From assembly GCF_011075055.1 (NCBI RefSeq), contig NC_058149.1, positions 7,818,449 through 7,882,448 of the forward strand: a DNA stretch of 64,000 nt. Reading direction: 5' to 3'. The translations under genes were made by a program, and so were the position numbers. Below are positions 1-11,945 of the stretch, one piece after another. A model generated the notes under the pieces. The model was not told where the DNA came from and made no database searches. It saw only the letters and a program-made list of their open reading frames with translations. The DNA comes from Mangifera indica. Lineage: Eukaryota > Streptophyta > Magnoliopsida > Sapindales > Anacardiaceae. Within the stretch, counting starts at the first letter, position 1. The number at the start of each line of letters is the position of its first letter.

Positions 1-1260
1 GAGATATAGTTCATGGTTATCTCTCAAAAGGTTCATCCTATAATAAATTTAGTGGCTTGTGGCTCTCTCTATTCTATTTTAGCAATCTTTTTTTCTAATC
101 TTGTGCATACTCTCTCATGCTTTTAATGTTATTAGCTCAATGCTTTGCAGATCGATCACTCATTACAAATGCAACAAACAGATCCAAAATACCCTCAAAG
201 ATGAATAAACAACTAATCAATAGAAAGTATATCAATCATTTGAACCATAAAGAAAGTCTCAAAGTAACAACATAAGTTGAGCAAACACAAAAAATTTAAA
301 AAAAAAAGGAGCCAAGCTGAACAAACGAGGACCCATGAAATATGTATGTTCATCTAATCACTAATCACCTCAAGTTTTATTAGACTCTCTCAGTCCAGAT
401 ATTTAGGATTCTCTAAACGCAGACATGAGCATCATTGGTGTCACTACATTGCTACCAAAGATGATTCATTTCAATCAAATCTACTACTTCTTCCTTGTCT
501 TTATTATTATTTTTTTCCCCTCATTTTGTCAGGGGTACAAAATTTGATTTTCCACTACTATTTTAAAAGAAGGGTATACATAAGCATTTAGTACTAGCAC
601 CACAAGAAGGGCCAGTATATTCAGTGTAAATAAGTATTTTAAATATAAAATCAACAAAAAAACTCAGCACCACATAAAGGACTATGGTCTACAAAATCTG
701 ATTTTTAATACCCAGGTCTACAAAGTGAAAGAAATGACCACAAACCTTACTGGTCAAGAAACTAGTAAGATCACCCAACCCTACCCTCAGGACTAACCAT
801 CTCCAATCATTCTCATGCCCATTTCATCTTGCAAAAAGTTCACATCAATTATTCCCTTCATTTGCAAATTCAACAACACCTAGCAGGCACACTAACGGGG
901 TAGAGGGTGGAAGTGTCAAGCATAGAATCACACTGAAGTTCTTGACACAACTAACTTGTTTAATCACTTCATTTACTAAAACAAACAATAAACCTCATTT
1001 CATGCATAAACCAAACTCAAAATCAATTCAAATTCAAAATCAGTGACACCAGCCAAATTAACAAAATTCAACGCATTCCCCTAAAAATGCCCACCACAAG
1101 ATATATGAAAAAAATCAAAATAAAACTCACAGATTTACTAACCTCCAATCACTCATTCTCATTCATAAAAACTGAACTTTACCCCATAAATTACACAATA
1201 CTCCATACTCCAAACTCATATTAACAAATTTTCACAAATTCCGTCAAAATAAAAGCTAAC
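1..1260 (-). other. A/T-rich, probable intron of the leftward gene
   Basis: No open frame of note and no element ends. If the leader at 1261-1540 is a first exon, this stretch is its first intron. I see no convincing acceptor followed by an open coding frame in it, so the first coding exon is probably outside the window. Confidence 0.25.
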
Positions 1261-1540
1261 CTGACACAAACAACCGAGATTCCTCTTCTGATCGCAATCC
1301 CAAAACAGTAAAATTTGCGCTCCTCTCTCGTTCGGTGGTCGAAAATTCTGTCCAGGAAACAGAAACAGAAATAAAAAAAGAATTGAGAGGAAAATCTTAA
1401 AATTGAAAGATTGGGACAGCACGACCTAGTGTTTGGGAGAGGAAATTGGGTGAAATTAATAGATCAAAGAAAGTGGGAAAGGCAAGAGAGTATGAAGAGT
1501 TGAGAGCAGAGAGTGGAGAGTTGTGTTGGTAAACTACAGT
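1261..1540 (-). promoter_or_regulatory. Probable 5' non-coding first exon and promoter of a leftward gene
   Basis: On the minus strand a pyrimidine-rich leader (CTCTCC, CTCTCAACTC, CTTTCCC runs) is followed by more balanced sequence and a good splice donor, GTGTCAG|GTTAGC, at 1261/1260. Just upstream, at about 1553-1564, is an AAACCCTAG telo-box-like motif, common in plant promoters of growth- and translation-related genes. This arrangement is typical of a plant 5' UTR exon followed by a first intron. The coding part would lie beyond base 1 of the window. The 68-codon frame in this stretch looks fortuitous. The transcription start is estimated, not seen. Confidence 0.45.
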
Positions 1541-2481
1541 TTGGACCCCCTCGCTAGGGTTTTATTTTTTTCCTACGGCTACCCATCTCCGTCCAAGCAA
1601 TCCCATTTCTAAGTTTAAAACGTTCCTATCAATAAATGGAAATAAAATAATTAAATGTAGTCCACGCCACATCAAAATTTAGCCAATCTGTTCTATTTCT
1701 CAACGACTCAGACAACAAATAAGCCCATCGAATACCAGATTTCAGATAAATATGCTGAAAGGTCAAGCTATTTTCATGAATAGTTGTCCATTAGATTTAA
1801 AAATAACATATCTATAATCTTGAATGATTGAGAAGTGCAGCCATAACTAATATAAAACATTAAACCTCTAAACATAATGATGCCAAATCTGTAAAACCAA
1901 CCCACCCACTACGACACAGAAACATTTTATCAATCACCTTCTGTTCAAAACGTAAACTTTCCAAAAACAATATTCAGAAAGCTACACCAAACGAAAATAA
2001 AAAAAAAAGGGCACAAATCAATGGAATGTGCACTAAAAATTAAGGCAAGATACCAATAACTAAAGTTTCAAAAAATTTTATACCCATAGAACTAAAAATT
2101 AGCGAATGCAGGTGTCTTTCAGCCCACCAAAATTGGAAGAAGACAAGCTGCAAAAAATACAGTTAGCCACCGCATAATAAACCTCCATCCCATAAGTTGG
2201 AGAAAGCATATTTTAAACTTTTCTACAAGGACACGTATATTTTCTTTTGAATTACACATTTTATACATACTGGCACCTCATAATCATATTCACTTCCTCA
2301 AAGTCAGCACAATTCAAAATGCCTTTTTCCTTCCCTGGGTTCTTTTCACCATTCAAGTAAACGCACGAACAAAACATTAAAACAAAGAAAAATTAAAAAA
2401 CCTCATATTCATGGAAGTGAAGCAACATAAAAAATAATACAACGTTGCGAAAAGAGAGACATAGCTAGTATTGGCACCTCC

Positions 2482-2673
2482 AGTTGATGGACTGAAGGTT
2501 ATTTTGTTAGAGTGAGAGACGACTTTGCGGGCAAGCTCTTCGCATTCTACAATGAAAGAGATGAACTTGCTCACGGCACTCTCAGATGATGGGTAAATAT
2601 ATGAATTTTCCAAACTTGACGAGTGGGTTTTTGGTGGTAGAGTTGACCCAGCCTCCTCTCTTTTATCTGAACC
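2482..2673 (-). other. Exon-like open segment, gene not recognised
   Basis: An open minus-strand frame runs for about 64 codons and reads through a hydrophilic/amphipathic stretch (ESAVSKFISFIVECEELARK). It ends at a good donor, GGAG|GTGCCA, at 2482/2481. A possible acceptor (GGGTTCAG) lies at its upstream edge near 2669. There is no ATG in the frame before the donor, only TTG at 2613, so this is more likely an internal or broken exon than a complete first exon. A downstream acceptor TTTTTTGCAG near 2152 would add only nine residues before a stop. The base composition is less A/T-rich than its surroundings, which is why I list it. Function unknown. Confidence 0.25.
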
Positions 2674-2699
2674 CTAATTCTTGAGTAAATCACACGGTA

Positions 2700-4561
2700 T
2701 CCCTAAAGGTTTAACCGAAACATTTCCCCCGCCAGTTTATGTAAATAAATTTGTATCCAAAATCAAACATAAATAACACTCTCACAACCAAAAAAAAAAA
2801 CTATTAGAATGTGGAATTATCATTTTATTTCTATTTTTTTATTTTTTTAAATATCATATAACTAAAATTAATAAAAATTAAAAATAATATTGTAAATATA
2901 CAATTTATATGAAAAGTCTTTTATTTCTCTTTTCTCTTACTCTCACTTATTCTTCCTATTTTCTTATAGATGAAAGTATTTTTGTTATAAAATCATATAT
3001 TATAGGAAATAAACAATAATATTTGAAAATATTCAACGTCTTTTTTTTTTAATTTCAAGGGATCATAAAGAAAGTTTGGGAGTCTTTTGAAAATTTTGAA
3101 ATATCAATATGTCCTTCAATGGTTTCAAACAGGATAATTACACCCTGAAATTGAATATAATATAACAAATTATAAGTGTAAATATTATATTTTAATTATT
3201 AGGGTTATATAATAGTTTTAAAAAATATAAAAGTTTGAAAAGATTTAAAAAATTAATTTATGAATTTTTAAAACTTTAAAGTATTAAATTATTTCCTTTT
3301 TCTTTTCAAAATTAACCGTAATAAATTATTATTTTATCTTTACACCATTAGTTTCTTTAAACAAAGTTTTATTTTTTTGTGAAAAAATATTATGCGGGCG
3401 AAAATGTATTTTTAAATCAAACCATAGGTTGAAAAATGTTATTTACTCTTATACTTATTAATGGATATTGTTGGTCTTTTCATCAACAATAAAATTATGT
3501 ACTTATTTTGGATACATATATATATACATATTCAATTATATGATAATACATATAAATATATATAATTATATATATAAAATAGATACATATAATATTACTC
3601 TTTCATCGATTAACTAACGCTATAATATTTATACTTTATAACATGATACTTTGATGGTCTTTTTTCCCTACAACTTTATTGACTAAGAAACCTTTTTAAA
3701 AAAAAAAAAAAATTGGGCTTAAAAATAGTACATTAGAAGAGCTCTAATAATTTGGTTTAAAACTACTTTGATAATAAGGTAAAAGAAGTCTCAAAGTTCA
3801 AGTTTAATCTTTTATTTATATGCTACAAGTTTAATTAAAACTAAAATTTACTCTTTTAGATCCCCTAATGTTGAAACATAGTTTCAACAAATTTTATTTA
3901 GACACATCTTACATTTTAACATAAAAATGATTTTATTTTAAAAAATAGTTTTCAAATAAGAATCGAAACCTCTTCAAAACCTGTTAGAATAGGTTTTAAG
4001 TTCTGATTCTTATTTTTAAGAATCGATCGATTCTAGTTCTGTTTTTTCAAATTTTTACTTAATACTTAAATCCGTTCACCTTTATTTTTAAATTGATTAA
4101 AAAATTATGCAACACTTATATTAATAGTTAATAAAAAAGGTTAAGATTTATTTAAAAGTTTTAGAACAACCTTATTGTTAGAGATTTACGTTTTTCAAAA
4201 TTAATTAAATATGAATTAGAAAGAAAGAATATATATTGTATAAAGATAAAATGTGTTATATAATGGTGGTTTTCCATAAATTATGAGTAACGACTAACAT
4301 GTTTGACTTCTTTTATATGCAATAGGGAGTAGCGGTGACTGTTATAATTTACGGTTGCCGTTACATTTTTCAAAATTATCAAACTAACCCCTTCACGACT
4401 TAACTCTTACAAATGAAGTCTCATAAAATTTTAGTAAAAAATAATGTAATTTGAATCCTGCAATTCATCCTAGATATACCAATATGTTTGGAGAGTTACA
4501 GTGGGAGGAGGTGAACCACTAGCCGTTTGGTTTTGGTTTCAGCACTTTGGGATAATATTTT
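2700..4561. other. A/T-rich spacer without recognised gene
   Basis: Long poly(A)/poly(T) runs and no coding frame. At about 3510-3600 there is a copy of the dispersed A/T-rich repeat described for 6840-6985 (ends GATACATATAATATTACTC). Confidence 0.5.
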
Positions 4562-5329
4562 GGCCAGAAGACATACTCCCCCCCTAAAGTGTAGTGAAAA
4601 TCCAAATTTTTATGTTCTAATTTTTAAAAATCTAAACATCTATTTATAAGTAAATTTTTGTTAAAAATTTTAGTTAAGGTAAAATTGTTATTTATTAAAA
4701 AATTTAAAAAATTAAAGTTTTATCACATTTTACTTTATAAGTTTAAAAATTTTACAATTTCCTTTAACACAAAGTTTGAAAAGTAATAAATATACTCTAA
4801 GATTTTTTTTTCTCTTCTCTCCAGTGTCAATTCGTTGTTTCTGATAGTTGGTCGTCCTCTTTTTCGTCTTATCTCTCTCACCCTTTTCTCATTGTCTTCA
4901 ATCTAGACGAAGACACTCAAATGAAGACGAATGATCTTCATTTGAGAGATGAGATGATTCGATCAAAGATGACTAGAAAGGGAAGGGCGAGATTGAGAGA
5001 GAGGATGGTCGATGGCTAAAGACGATGAATCATCGCACAAAGAGGGTGAATTGTTACTTGGAGATGGTGAATCATTACCGAAAAGAAGAAAAACAAACCT
5101 TAAATGTATTTGTTACTTTTAAAACGTTGAATTAGGAGAAAATTATAAAATTTTTAAATCTAATAAAGAAAATATAATAAATTTTAATTTTTTAAATTTT
5201 TAATAAATAATTCTCACTGAAATTTTAATAAAAATTTGTTTATAACTAAATATTTAAGTTTTTAAAAGATAAATAATAAGAGTTTGAATTTTCACAATAC
5301 CACCTTGAGTGGAAACAGGTCCTTTGGCC
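4562..5329. mobile_element. Foldback Mutator-type MITE, copy 1 (divergent)
   Basis: 768 bp, starting GGCCAGAAGAC and ending TCCTTTGGCC. It is flanked by a 9-bp direct repeat, TAATATTTT (4553-4561) and TAATATTTA (5330-5338), one mismatch. The two ends are imperfect inverted repeats well over 150 bp long; both contain an AAAATCCAAAT/AAAATTCAAAC block followed by A/T-rich matching arms. The centre holds the GACGAAG/CTTCATTTG-type palindromic core shared with the other four copies. There is no transposase, so this is a non-autonomous element. A 9-bp duplication is the hallmark of Mutator-like elements. It is the most diverged of the five copies. Confidence 0.75.
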
Positions 5330-5389
5330 TAATATTTATGATTAATATTGAATAAAATTCTTATTTTTATCAATTAGCTAACGCTATAC

Positions 5390-5705
5390 TGGGAAGACTT
5401 CACGTGTTAACCGGCCGTATAAGGCTGTTCTGTATCGGCTTTGGCACAGCCTGTCTTGATGGTGAGTTGGGCCGTACTTAGTGAACCTAACAGGTCGAAT
5501 CGGTTTGCTAACTTATAAAGACCGGCGGCATAACTCGAAGCTTCTTGTGCCATCTCATTCGCAACCTCCACATTCCAAATTGACATTTCTGAAAATATTT
5601 TTATTTGACAGCTTCAGCTGGCAGGCTCTCTCCAGCGAAGAATTATCCTGCTCATGGCTTTTAAGTGCTAATAGCCAACTTAATGATATCAGTTTTCAAA
5701 CAGCA
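5390..5705. other. Low-copy-looking island of higher G+C, unidentified
   Basis: Clearly richer in G+C than its neighbours (GTTAACCGGCCG, GACCGGCGGC) and without element ends. A TATA-like ACTTATAAAG lies near 5511 on the plus strand, followed by an 82-codon open frame (5481-5729) that I do not recognise. It could be a relic exon or promoter fragment of a lost gene. Confidence 0.2.
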
Positions 5706-6103
5706 CAATATTATATATATTTATTTTAAAAATTTAAATAAATATATATTTATGTATATAATTATATAATTAAGTGTTATATTATATTTATTTATGTATT
5801 TAAAATAAATATGCATAGATTTATTATTTATAAAACATATTTTAACAGTAAAATATAATGCCTACCCATCAGATTACCATTCACAAAAGTACCAGTACCT
5901 GCTTAAGGAAAAAGCTATCAATCATTTAAATCTTTAAGAGAAGAAATTGAGAGCAAACATTTTCATTAATTTACGCTGAAAGCCTTCTCAACTCTGCAGT
6001 TTTGAAGCCATTAAAGTCCCCAACAGCAATATCTACTTATTCAGCTTACAGTTCAAACAGAAACCATAACTTGGCATCTATTTTGAAGCCCCGTGTTCAC
6101 TGT

Positions 6104-8201
6104 TCAAAGTTGAGCAAGAACTTCAACAAGTGCTTCACGAGGTCGAAAAATTATTTTAACTGGCCTTTCCATTGGCATGTTCCATTTAGTTTTGACACCA
6201 CTATCGCTCTCATCCTCACCATTTTCCCATTCAAAGCATTGTATCAAAGTTCCTAGTGATAATTCCATCACTCTCATGGCCAAACTAGCCCCAGGACAAA
6301 TCCTTCTTCCTACACCAAAAGACAAGAACTTTCACCCTTCTTTTTTTTCTGCAGTATCTTGGAATCGTTCAGGTTTGAACACATCTGGGTCTCTCCACAA
6401 ATTGGGGTCTCTATGCACTGCTGATACATTTACAAATAACTGTGTGCCTTGTGGGATGTTGTAACCTGCTATTTTACATCCCTCTGACGACTCTCGAGGA
6501 GGTAAAACTGCTTTTGTAGTTACTCTAAGTGTTTCAGTTATAATACCACGAAGGTATGAAAGTTTAGGAAGATCAGCATCATTTAGTAGCCTGGATTTTC
6601 CAACGTGGTTATCGATCTCTTCCCTTGCTTTTTTTACCACCTCTGGATACGATAACAGATGTGAAATAACTAATGCCATTGTCATCACCGTGGAGTGTGT
6701 TCCTGCTGTTAGCATTGTCTAATAAACCAAAAGCTTATTAGTAAGATAATTAAAGAAATTATATATTTCTTACAAGTTAGAAACTAGCTAGGATCTTTAC
6801 CAAGCTAAGGCATAAATTAAAAATTTAGATGATTTTTTTTCAATAAAACTATGTTTACTCAATTTATATAACTGGATGTTATTATATGATTATAATATTT
6901 TAAATTAATGATAAAATAACATAATTAAATGATGATACATATAAATATATATTAATTTATGTATTAAAAATAGATACATATAGTATTGCTCAATTTTTTA
7001 CAAGCAATCTTATATATACACACCCCCAAAGGTAACTTTAATAGTAAAATATGAGATTTTATGTATAAGATAATACAGGTACAAATCTCATTTGACAATA
7101 CGTACAATCAAACTTTTAACTTTTCTTATCATTTGTATACATATTTTTATTGATTTTTGACAAGTATACAATGTATATTCTTGGGGATCAATCTATTGTG
7201 TTGACAAATTAGAATTCTTGTCGTTTTAACAAGACTGAGAATATTATATTTTCCTGTGTAGATTAGATTGATAAGCACGCAAAATTACTTGTGGGAATTA
7301 CCTGCATAATTCCTTTGATGACATTATCTGTGTAGAATTCAGGTTCAGATTCCTGCAGTTTCAGCATCATATCTACAATTGTTTCATTAGTCTCAGCATC
7401 AGCAAATTTTTTAGAATTACGATGTGCATCGAGAAGAGCCTGCGTGATAGCATCCTTCTTTATATGTAAATTTACAATCTGCTTTTCCAATCCAAAGTAA
7501 GTCAACCATCGCAGAAATGGAAAATAATCTCCCAGAGCCATTGTCAAGTCAGGTCTAAACGTCTGCGCAAGCTCATCCATTTTACCTCTAGCTTCATCAG
7601 TGTCAAGTTCCGCTTCTTCAATGCACCTGTTGCCTGCAACCATTCTCATCATTATATTAAAATCCAAAGTATAAAGAAACGTTTTTACATTCACTTTCTT
7701 AGCTCCTATGAGTGAGCTTTTATACAAGTGTTTGATCATGATTCTGAGTTCTTCATGTCGTATGTTTGCAGACTTCTGTAGACGCTTTGCTGAGAATATC
7801 CCAAGAGCAAAGAAACGGCGAAGGTTGCGCCAATGGTTGCCATAAGGAGCTATAATTGTAGAATAATTGTAAGTTTGAATCTTCCTAGAAGGCAAGAGTG
7901 GACGGTTGGAGAAGATGATATCATTCTTTGAGAAGCATTCTTCAATGACTGAATGTTCAGTCAGTACAAGTGTTGGGCGTGAACCTAAACGCAGAAAGAA
8001 AATAGGACCATACTTGGTTGAGAGATTGGTCAATGGTGGGGCTAAGGGCTGCTTTAAAAGGTGAAAATGGCCGATTATAGGAAGACTAGCAGGGCTCGGT
8101 ATTTGATTTTTGTCTTTAAATTTTTTCTTCTCCGCGGTGAGTTTGAAGAAAATGAGAAGAAGAGACACTAACAGAACATGGTAGAGAAGATCAATATCCA
8201 T
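6104..8201 (-). pseudogene. Cytochrome P450, CYP81-like, with premature TGA
   Basis: Two exons. Exon 1 is 8201-7302 (300 codons, MDIDLLYHVLL...GIMQ, donor CAG|GTAATT). Exon 2 is 6718-6104 (acceptor TTTATTAG|ACA), a phase-0 intron of 583 bp. Visible features: N-terminal membrane anchor (residues 1-22), proline hinge IPSPASLP, C-helix WRNLRR, I-helix AGTHST (His 308), ExxR (ETLR), FKPERF and haem loop FGVGRRICPGAS. Codon 429 (6334-6332) is TGA where the paralogue at 38 kb has TGT (Cys). The frame continues open on both sides, so this is one nonsense change, not a frameshift. The stop lies 12 codons before the haem-ligand cysteine, so the product could not bind haem and should be inactive. The family are ER-bound NADPH-dependent monooxygenases. 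Read-through, sequencing error or allelic variation remain possible. Everything else is well kept, so the loss looks recent. Confidence 0.88.
6840..6985. repeat. Dispersed A/T-rich MITE-like repeat in P450 pseudogene intron
   Basis: Contains the recurring core TTATTATATGATT...ATTTTAAATTAA and the terminal block ATACATATAGTATTGCTC. Similar sequence recurs at about 3510-3600, 5705-5850, 9030-9155, 41430-41605, 42605-42712 and 44330-44490. No transposase and no clear TSD could be fixed because the flanks are as A/T-rich as the repeat. Confidence 0.45.
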
Positions 8202-8250
8202 GGTGATATTTTACTCTTTCTTGCTTATTTTCTTTGCTTCATTAATAGGG

Positions 8251-8260
8251 TTTATATAAA
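8251..8260 (-). promoter_or_regulatory. TATA box of the P450 pseudogene
   Basis: CTTTATATAAACC on the minus strand, about 50 bases upstream of the ATG at 8201. This would put the start of transcription near 8225 with a leader of about 25 bases. Confidence 0.55.
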
Positions 8261-8261
8261 G

Positions 8262-9416
8262 TTCTTTTCATACAGTGTTTGAATCAACGTCATACATGAC
8301 ATTTAAAAGAGTAAAAAAACAATTGTACAAACTTTTTAGTATAAAATGAAATGGCAACATCTTATTAAATCATTTTTAAAGTAAGAAAAAAAATAAGTAA
8401 TTGTATTACTTAATCATAAGTTGTTATCTCAATTTGTATAATTTATTTATACATATAATTTTATTCTATTTAAAATAATTAGTTTGGTTTCATATTCTAA
8501 CTTTTTCTTTCATTGATCATCATCCCTTACGACTGTTGTCATAGTATGTGTTCAATTATACTGATTGCAGGCAAATAATACATGGGTTTGCATAATAAAA
8601 ATTAGGTTAGAATCCTTTCTTAATTTGTTCAATAGGAAGTTGGTTTTAAGATGATAATTGGGACCAAACTTGGTGTCATTGTGTTCGTGGATTTGTTCTC
8701 ACAGAGAATATTGTGACATCAGAAAAGTTTATGATTATTGATCATACATTGATGATGGACCAAATGGCTTAATTAATTTGTATGCATGACATGTGCAAAA
8801 CCTTTAGTTTAAATGTATTTCTGAATTATTGATTGAAGTGACAATTTGGGCTAGCATTATCACATTTTAACGATGTAACATATTGTGATAGTTTATAAGA
8901 ATTCATACATAATTTGGTTCTTTCTTATGATCATTGTTGATTATGTTGCCATCAGTAGCATTAAATTAATTAATCATATTTTTGTTCTCTTTTGGTTATA
9001 TATAACCACAATAAAAATAAAAATAAAATAGTGTTATACGTAAAAATAATTGTATTATTATATGATTAGACAGTTAAAAATTAATAATAAAATAACACAT
9101 AATTGTTTATATATTAAGTTATACACAAAAATTATATACACAATATTATTAATAAAAATATAGACATATTCACTTTAAAGTTCAAATTTTAGCATACCTA
9201 GGACACGAGTGCCTAGCATCTTTCTCATACTAATTGCCTTCTGCTAGTTGGCATTGTAGTACTCCAAGGGGCATTCAGTTTTAATTATTTCAAATTAGCT
9301 TATGTCTTGTAACTTGAAACCGTCCACTACCCTTTTTCCTATACCGATTATCTCCAATTTTTTCTTATATCAGGTAACGCTGGTATTATAAGTCTACATT
9401 AGCTGTTTTAATTTAG
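8262..9416. other. A/T-rich upstream spacer of the P450 pseudogene
   Basis: No coding frame or element boundary is supported. A copy of the dispersed A/T-rich repeat lies at about 9030-9155. Confidence 0.4.
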
Positions 9417-10800
9417 AGAAATGCTAGATGTACTAAGTCTCAATACACAAACATATACCCACTACCATAGCAACCAATGTGGCATATGCCACCTCCTCAG
9501 CCAGATCATCTTATTGACATCTAAGACAAAAAAAATTAATTTTTTTTAATAAACACCCCCTTTTAATACGCATAATCTTAGGTTTAGAAAATGTAAAGTA
9601 CTCAAACTTTCTAAAACAAAAACCAAACATTTATCTCCACCACCATCAATGCATTCTCTACCTCCACCACCATTGACCGTCATTTGCCAGAACTACCGTT
9701 GGTCATTGTTTTCTGAAACCTCTATCGAAGCTTCATTTGCTAGAGATGTTATAGGACTTATTAACTTATTCTCCAAAGTTGGATTTGTTATAAAATAAAA
9801 TTTCGCCAGACCTTTTGTCAGAGTAGTTATGCCTGGTTTTGGTTGCACCATTTTCAGTGGGTATTTTAATTAGTTATATGTGAATTATGATCTCCCTTGT
9901 ATTTGCACTAATAATTAATTTTTTTTTCGATATTATAAACTTTCTTGAACTCAAAACCCATCCTCAAATTTTCTTCTCTTGCTACTAAGGAAAATATTTT
10001 TTGGGTATATTTTGTTTTGATTTTTGATCAAATCTTGTACCGAATAAATATTCAGTTTTGTTCTTCAATGATGGGTCAAGGTCAATTTTTCTTTTCTATT
10101 TTTTTTTAAAAACTTCTATAAGGTTTGTTGATTGTACATCGATTAGTATTTTTGTTAAAGACTATGTATTCTATTGTAATCAAGACTTTTTTAGTGGAAT
10201 ATATGATTGTTAATGTTTCAATTTTGCTATAAATAGTATTTATATGTGATTGGTGAGTATTTAATGATGTGATTTTTATTTTCTAAGCGCTTTAATGATC
10301 TTGTGAAATTATAGTTATTTTACGAAGAAACCAATCTTGGGTTTGGTTTAAAATTTGAAGAACCTGTGGTATGTTGTTGGTGTTGAGATTAATAACAAGA
10401 AGTGGTTAAGATGATGTCAAAATCATATACGAATATTTTAGATCTAGCATCTAGCAAATTTTCCTGTTATGAGCTAAATTCGTGAAATGAAAAAATTGCC
10501 AAGAGTAATGACAATTCCTATTATCTTTAAGCTTGTATATTTTGTCTTTAAGTTTTGTTTAATTATTCTTCATACAATAATTTACATAATATCAAATTTG
10601 AAAAAAAAAAAATCAATATTCAACATTAGTACAAGTTTGTATGGTTGTTTGCATTTGTTTTAAAATAACAAAAGTTCTGATTTCTTTGTCATTTACATAT
10701 ATACATTGTATTGATTGAAGGATTATGTAGCATGTTGTGTAATTGTTTGGATATGTCTCATCATTCATTAACTTTGAATTGGTGTTGGTGTTGCATTAGA
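9417..10800 (+). mobile_element. Possible 5' terminal and leader region of a FAR1-type MULE
   Basis: A less A/T-rich block begins at GAGAAATGCTAGATGTAC and runs into a leader upstream of the FAR1-like reading frame. The position and composition suit the terminal inverted repeat and 5' UTR of that MULE. I found no matching inverted copy downstream of 25 kb, so the terminus assignment is inference. Confidence 0.3.
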
Positions 10801-10810
10801 GTTTCAAAGA

Positions 10811-11560
10811 TGGAAGAGTGCAATCAAACACATTTTGAGGACGTTTCTTCTCATTTCAATGTTGTAGAGGTATTTTTATTTCTTTATAATTATCTTTTTA
10901 TTTATCAATATGATTTTAATTTTTTTTCAAGGTTTGTCTTTATTCTTTTTATAGTTTTATTTTATTCAAATTCTAAGTCAATGACGTAGGTTAATCGTTT
11001 TGAAGAAATAAATGATACAAGAAGTTTGTAGGAAGAATGGAACCTAAGTCCATAATGGTTTTGATTCAATAGATAATCTTGTCCAATACTACAAAAGCTA
11101 TGTGAATAAGAAAGATTTTGAAGCTATTATACAATCTACAATAAAAGGAGATGATGAAGATTTGAAATAAGTTACTTTGGCTTGTTTTTGTCTCGAAAAG
11201 CCTAGAAGTACCTGCAAAAATTCTTTTAAAATGCATCTAGTGACAAAAACTGATTGTAAGATTTGAATTCGTCCAAGTATACATTTTGATGGTAAATGAA
11301 CAATATATTCAGTTGTATTAGATCATAACCATAAACTCAGTACTCCTACCAATACTAGACACTTTAAGAGAAATCAAATAATACATCTATCGGTGAAAAG
11401 GAAGCTTGAAGTGAATGACAAGGCTGAGATTAGACCAAATAAAAATTTCAATGTCTTAATAGTTGAGGTAAGTGGTGTTGAAAAATTTGTCATTCCTACA
11501 AATAGATTGTAGAAACTATATTGAAAAGTAAGAAGCTACAACTTGACATTTTTAGTTATA
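10811..11560 (+). pseudogene. FAR1/MULE transposase, N-terminal part
   Basis: Plus-strand translation gives recognisable FAR1-domain sequence in broken frames: VTKTDCKI, then VVLDHNHKLSTPTNTRHF, then KRKLEVNDKAEIRPNKNFN, then DCRNYIEK near 11515. In this family the N-terminal FAR1 zinc-binding domain (WRKY-GCM1 fold) precedes a MULE transposase core and a SWIM zinc finger. Stops and frameshifts occur throughout. An upstream segment (10811-10870, MEECNQTHFEDVSSHFNVVE followed by a GT donor) may be a first exon. The reading resumes 12 kb away at 23671, so the gene was split by later insertions. Such genes are MULE transposases or their domesticated FAR1-related relatives; the decay here points to a dead transposon. 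Confidence 0.7.
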
Positions 11561-11626
11561 TTGAAAAGGGAGGGTTTGTTATATTGAATTAAACTGATAT
11601 TATAAAAATTAGTTTAAGAGAGGGAT

Positions 11627-11945
11627 TGTTGGATAATAATTTAATATTTAATAGGTGTGTAGCAGGTGCTAATAAAGTGGGTAGTATGTCCTAGCTTTTA
11701 AGAAGTTATTTTTATGTGTTTTAATAGTTCCAAAATTTTTGGTAACCACCTCTCTATATTTAAAGTAGTGGGTTAGTAGCTATTTAAAGTTATTTAAGGT
11801 AATGGGTTAATGGTTTTTAAATTCTTGTCCACATTTTAGTGCTTATTATTGTACAACTTATTTAAAGGCTTTTAGTTGATGAATAAAGATACAGGAAAAT
11901 TCTTTTCTTTCTTCTCTGTATTTTTTTTTTTTTTTTTTGCCAACA
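11627..11945 (+). mobile_element. Solo LTR, copia-like
   Basis: 319 bp with perfect inverted ends TGTTGG...CCAACA, preceded by a purine-rich AGAGAGGGAT tract. The interior ends in a pyrimidine-rich stretch with an AATAAA-like GATGAATAAAGATA. The flanks (GGGAT and TCTAC) do not form a target duplication, so it is a recombined or truncated copy. Orientation is inferred from the purine tract and the polyadenylation-like signal. Confidence 0.5.

Noticed and set aside
1216..1422. 68-aa minus-strand frame with a hydrophobic N-terminus
   Set aside because: It lies over a pyrimidine-rich leader and continues past a good splice donor. Better explained as a 5' UTR exon.
5481..5729. 82-aa plus-strand frame
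   Set aside because: No recognisable domain; ends in A/T-rich repeat. Kept only as an unidentified island.
6332..6334. TGA as a selenocysteine codon
   Set aside because: Land plants lack selenoprotein synthesis, and the paralogue has ordinary Cys here.
6002..6464. Plus-strand frames of 84 and 95 aa
   Set aside because: Shadows of the P450 pseudogene exon 2 on the opposite strand.
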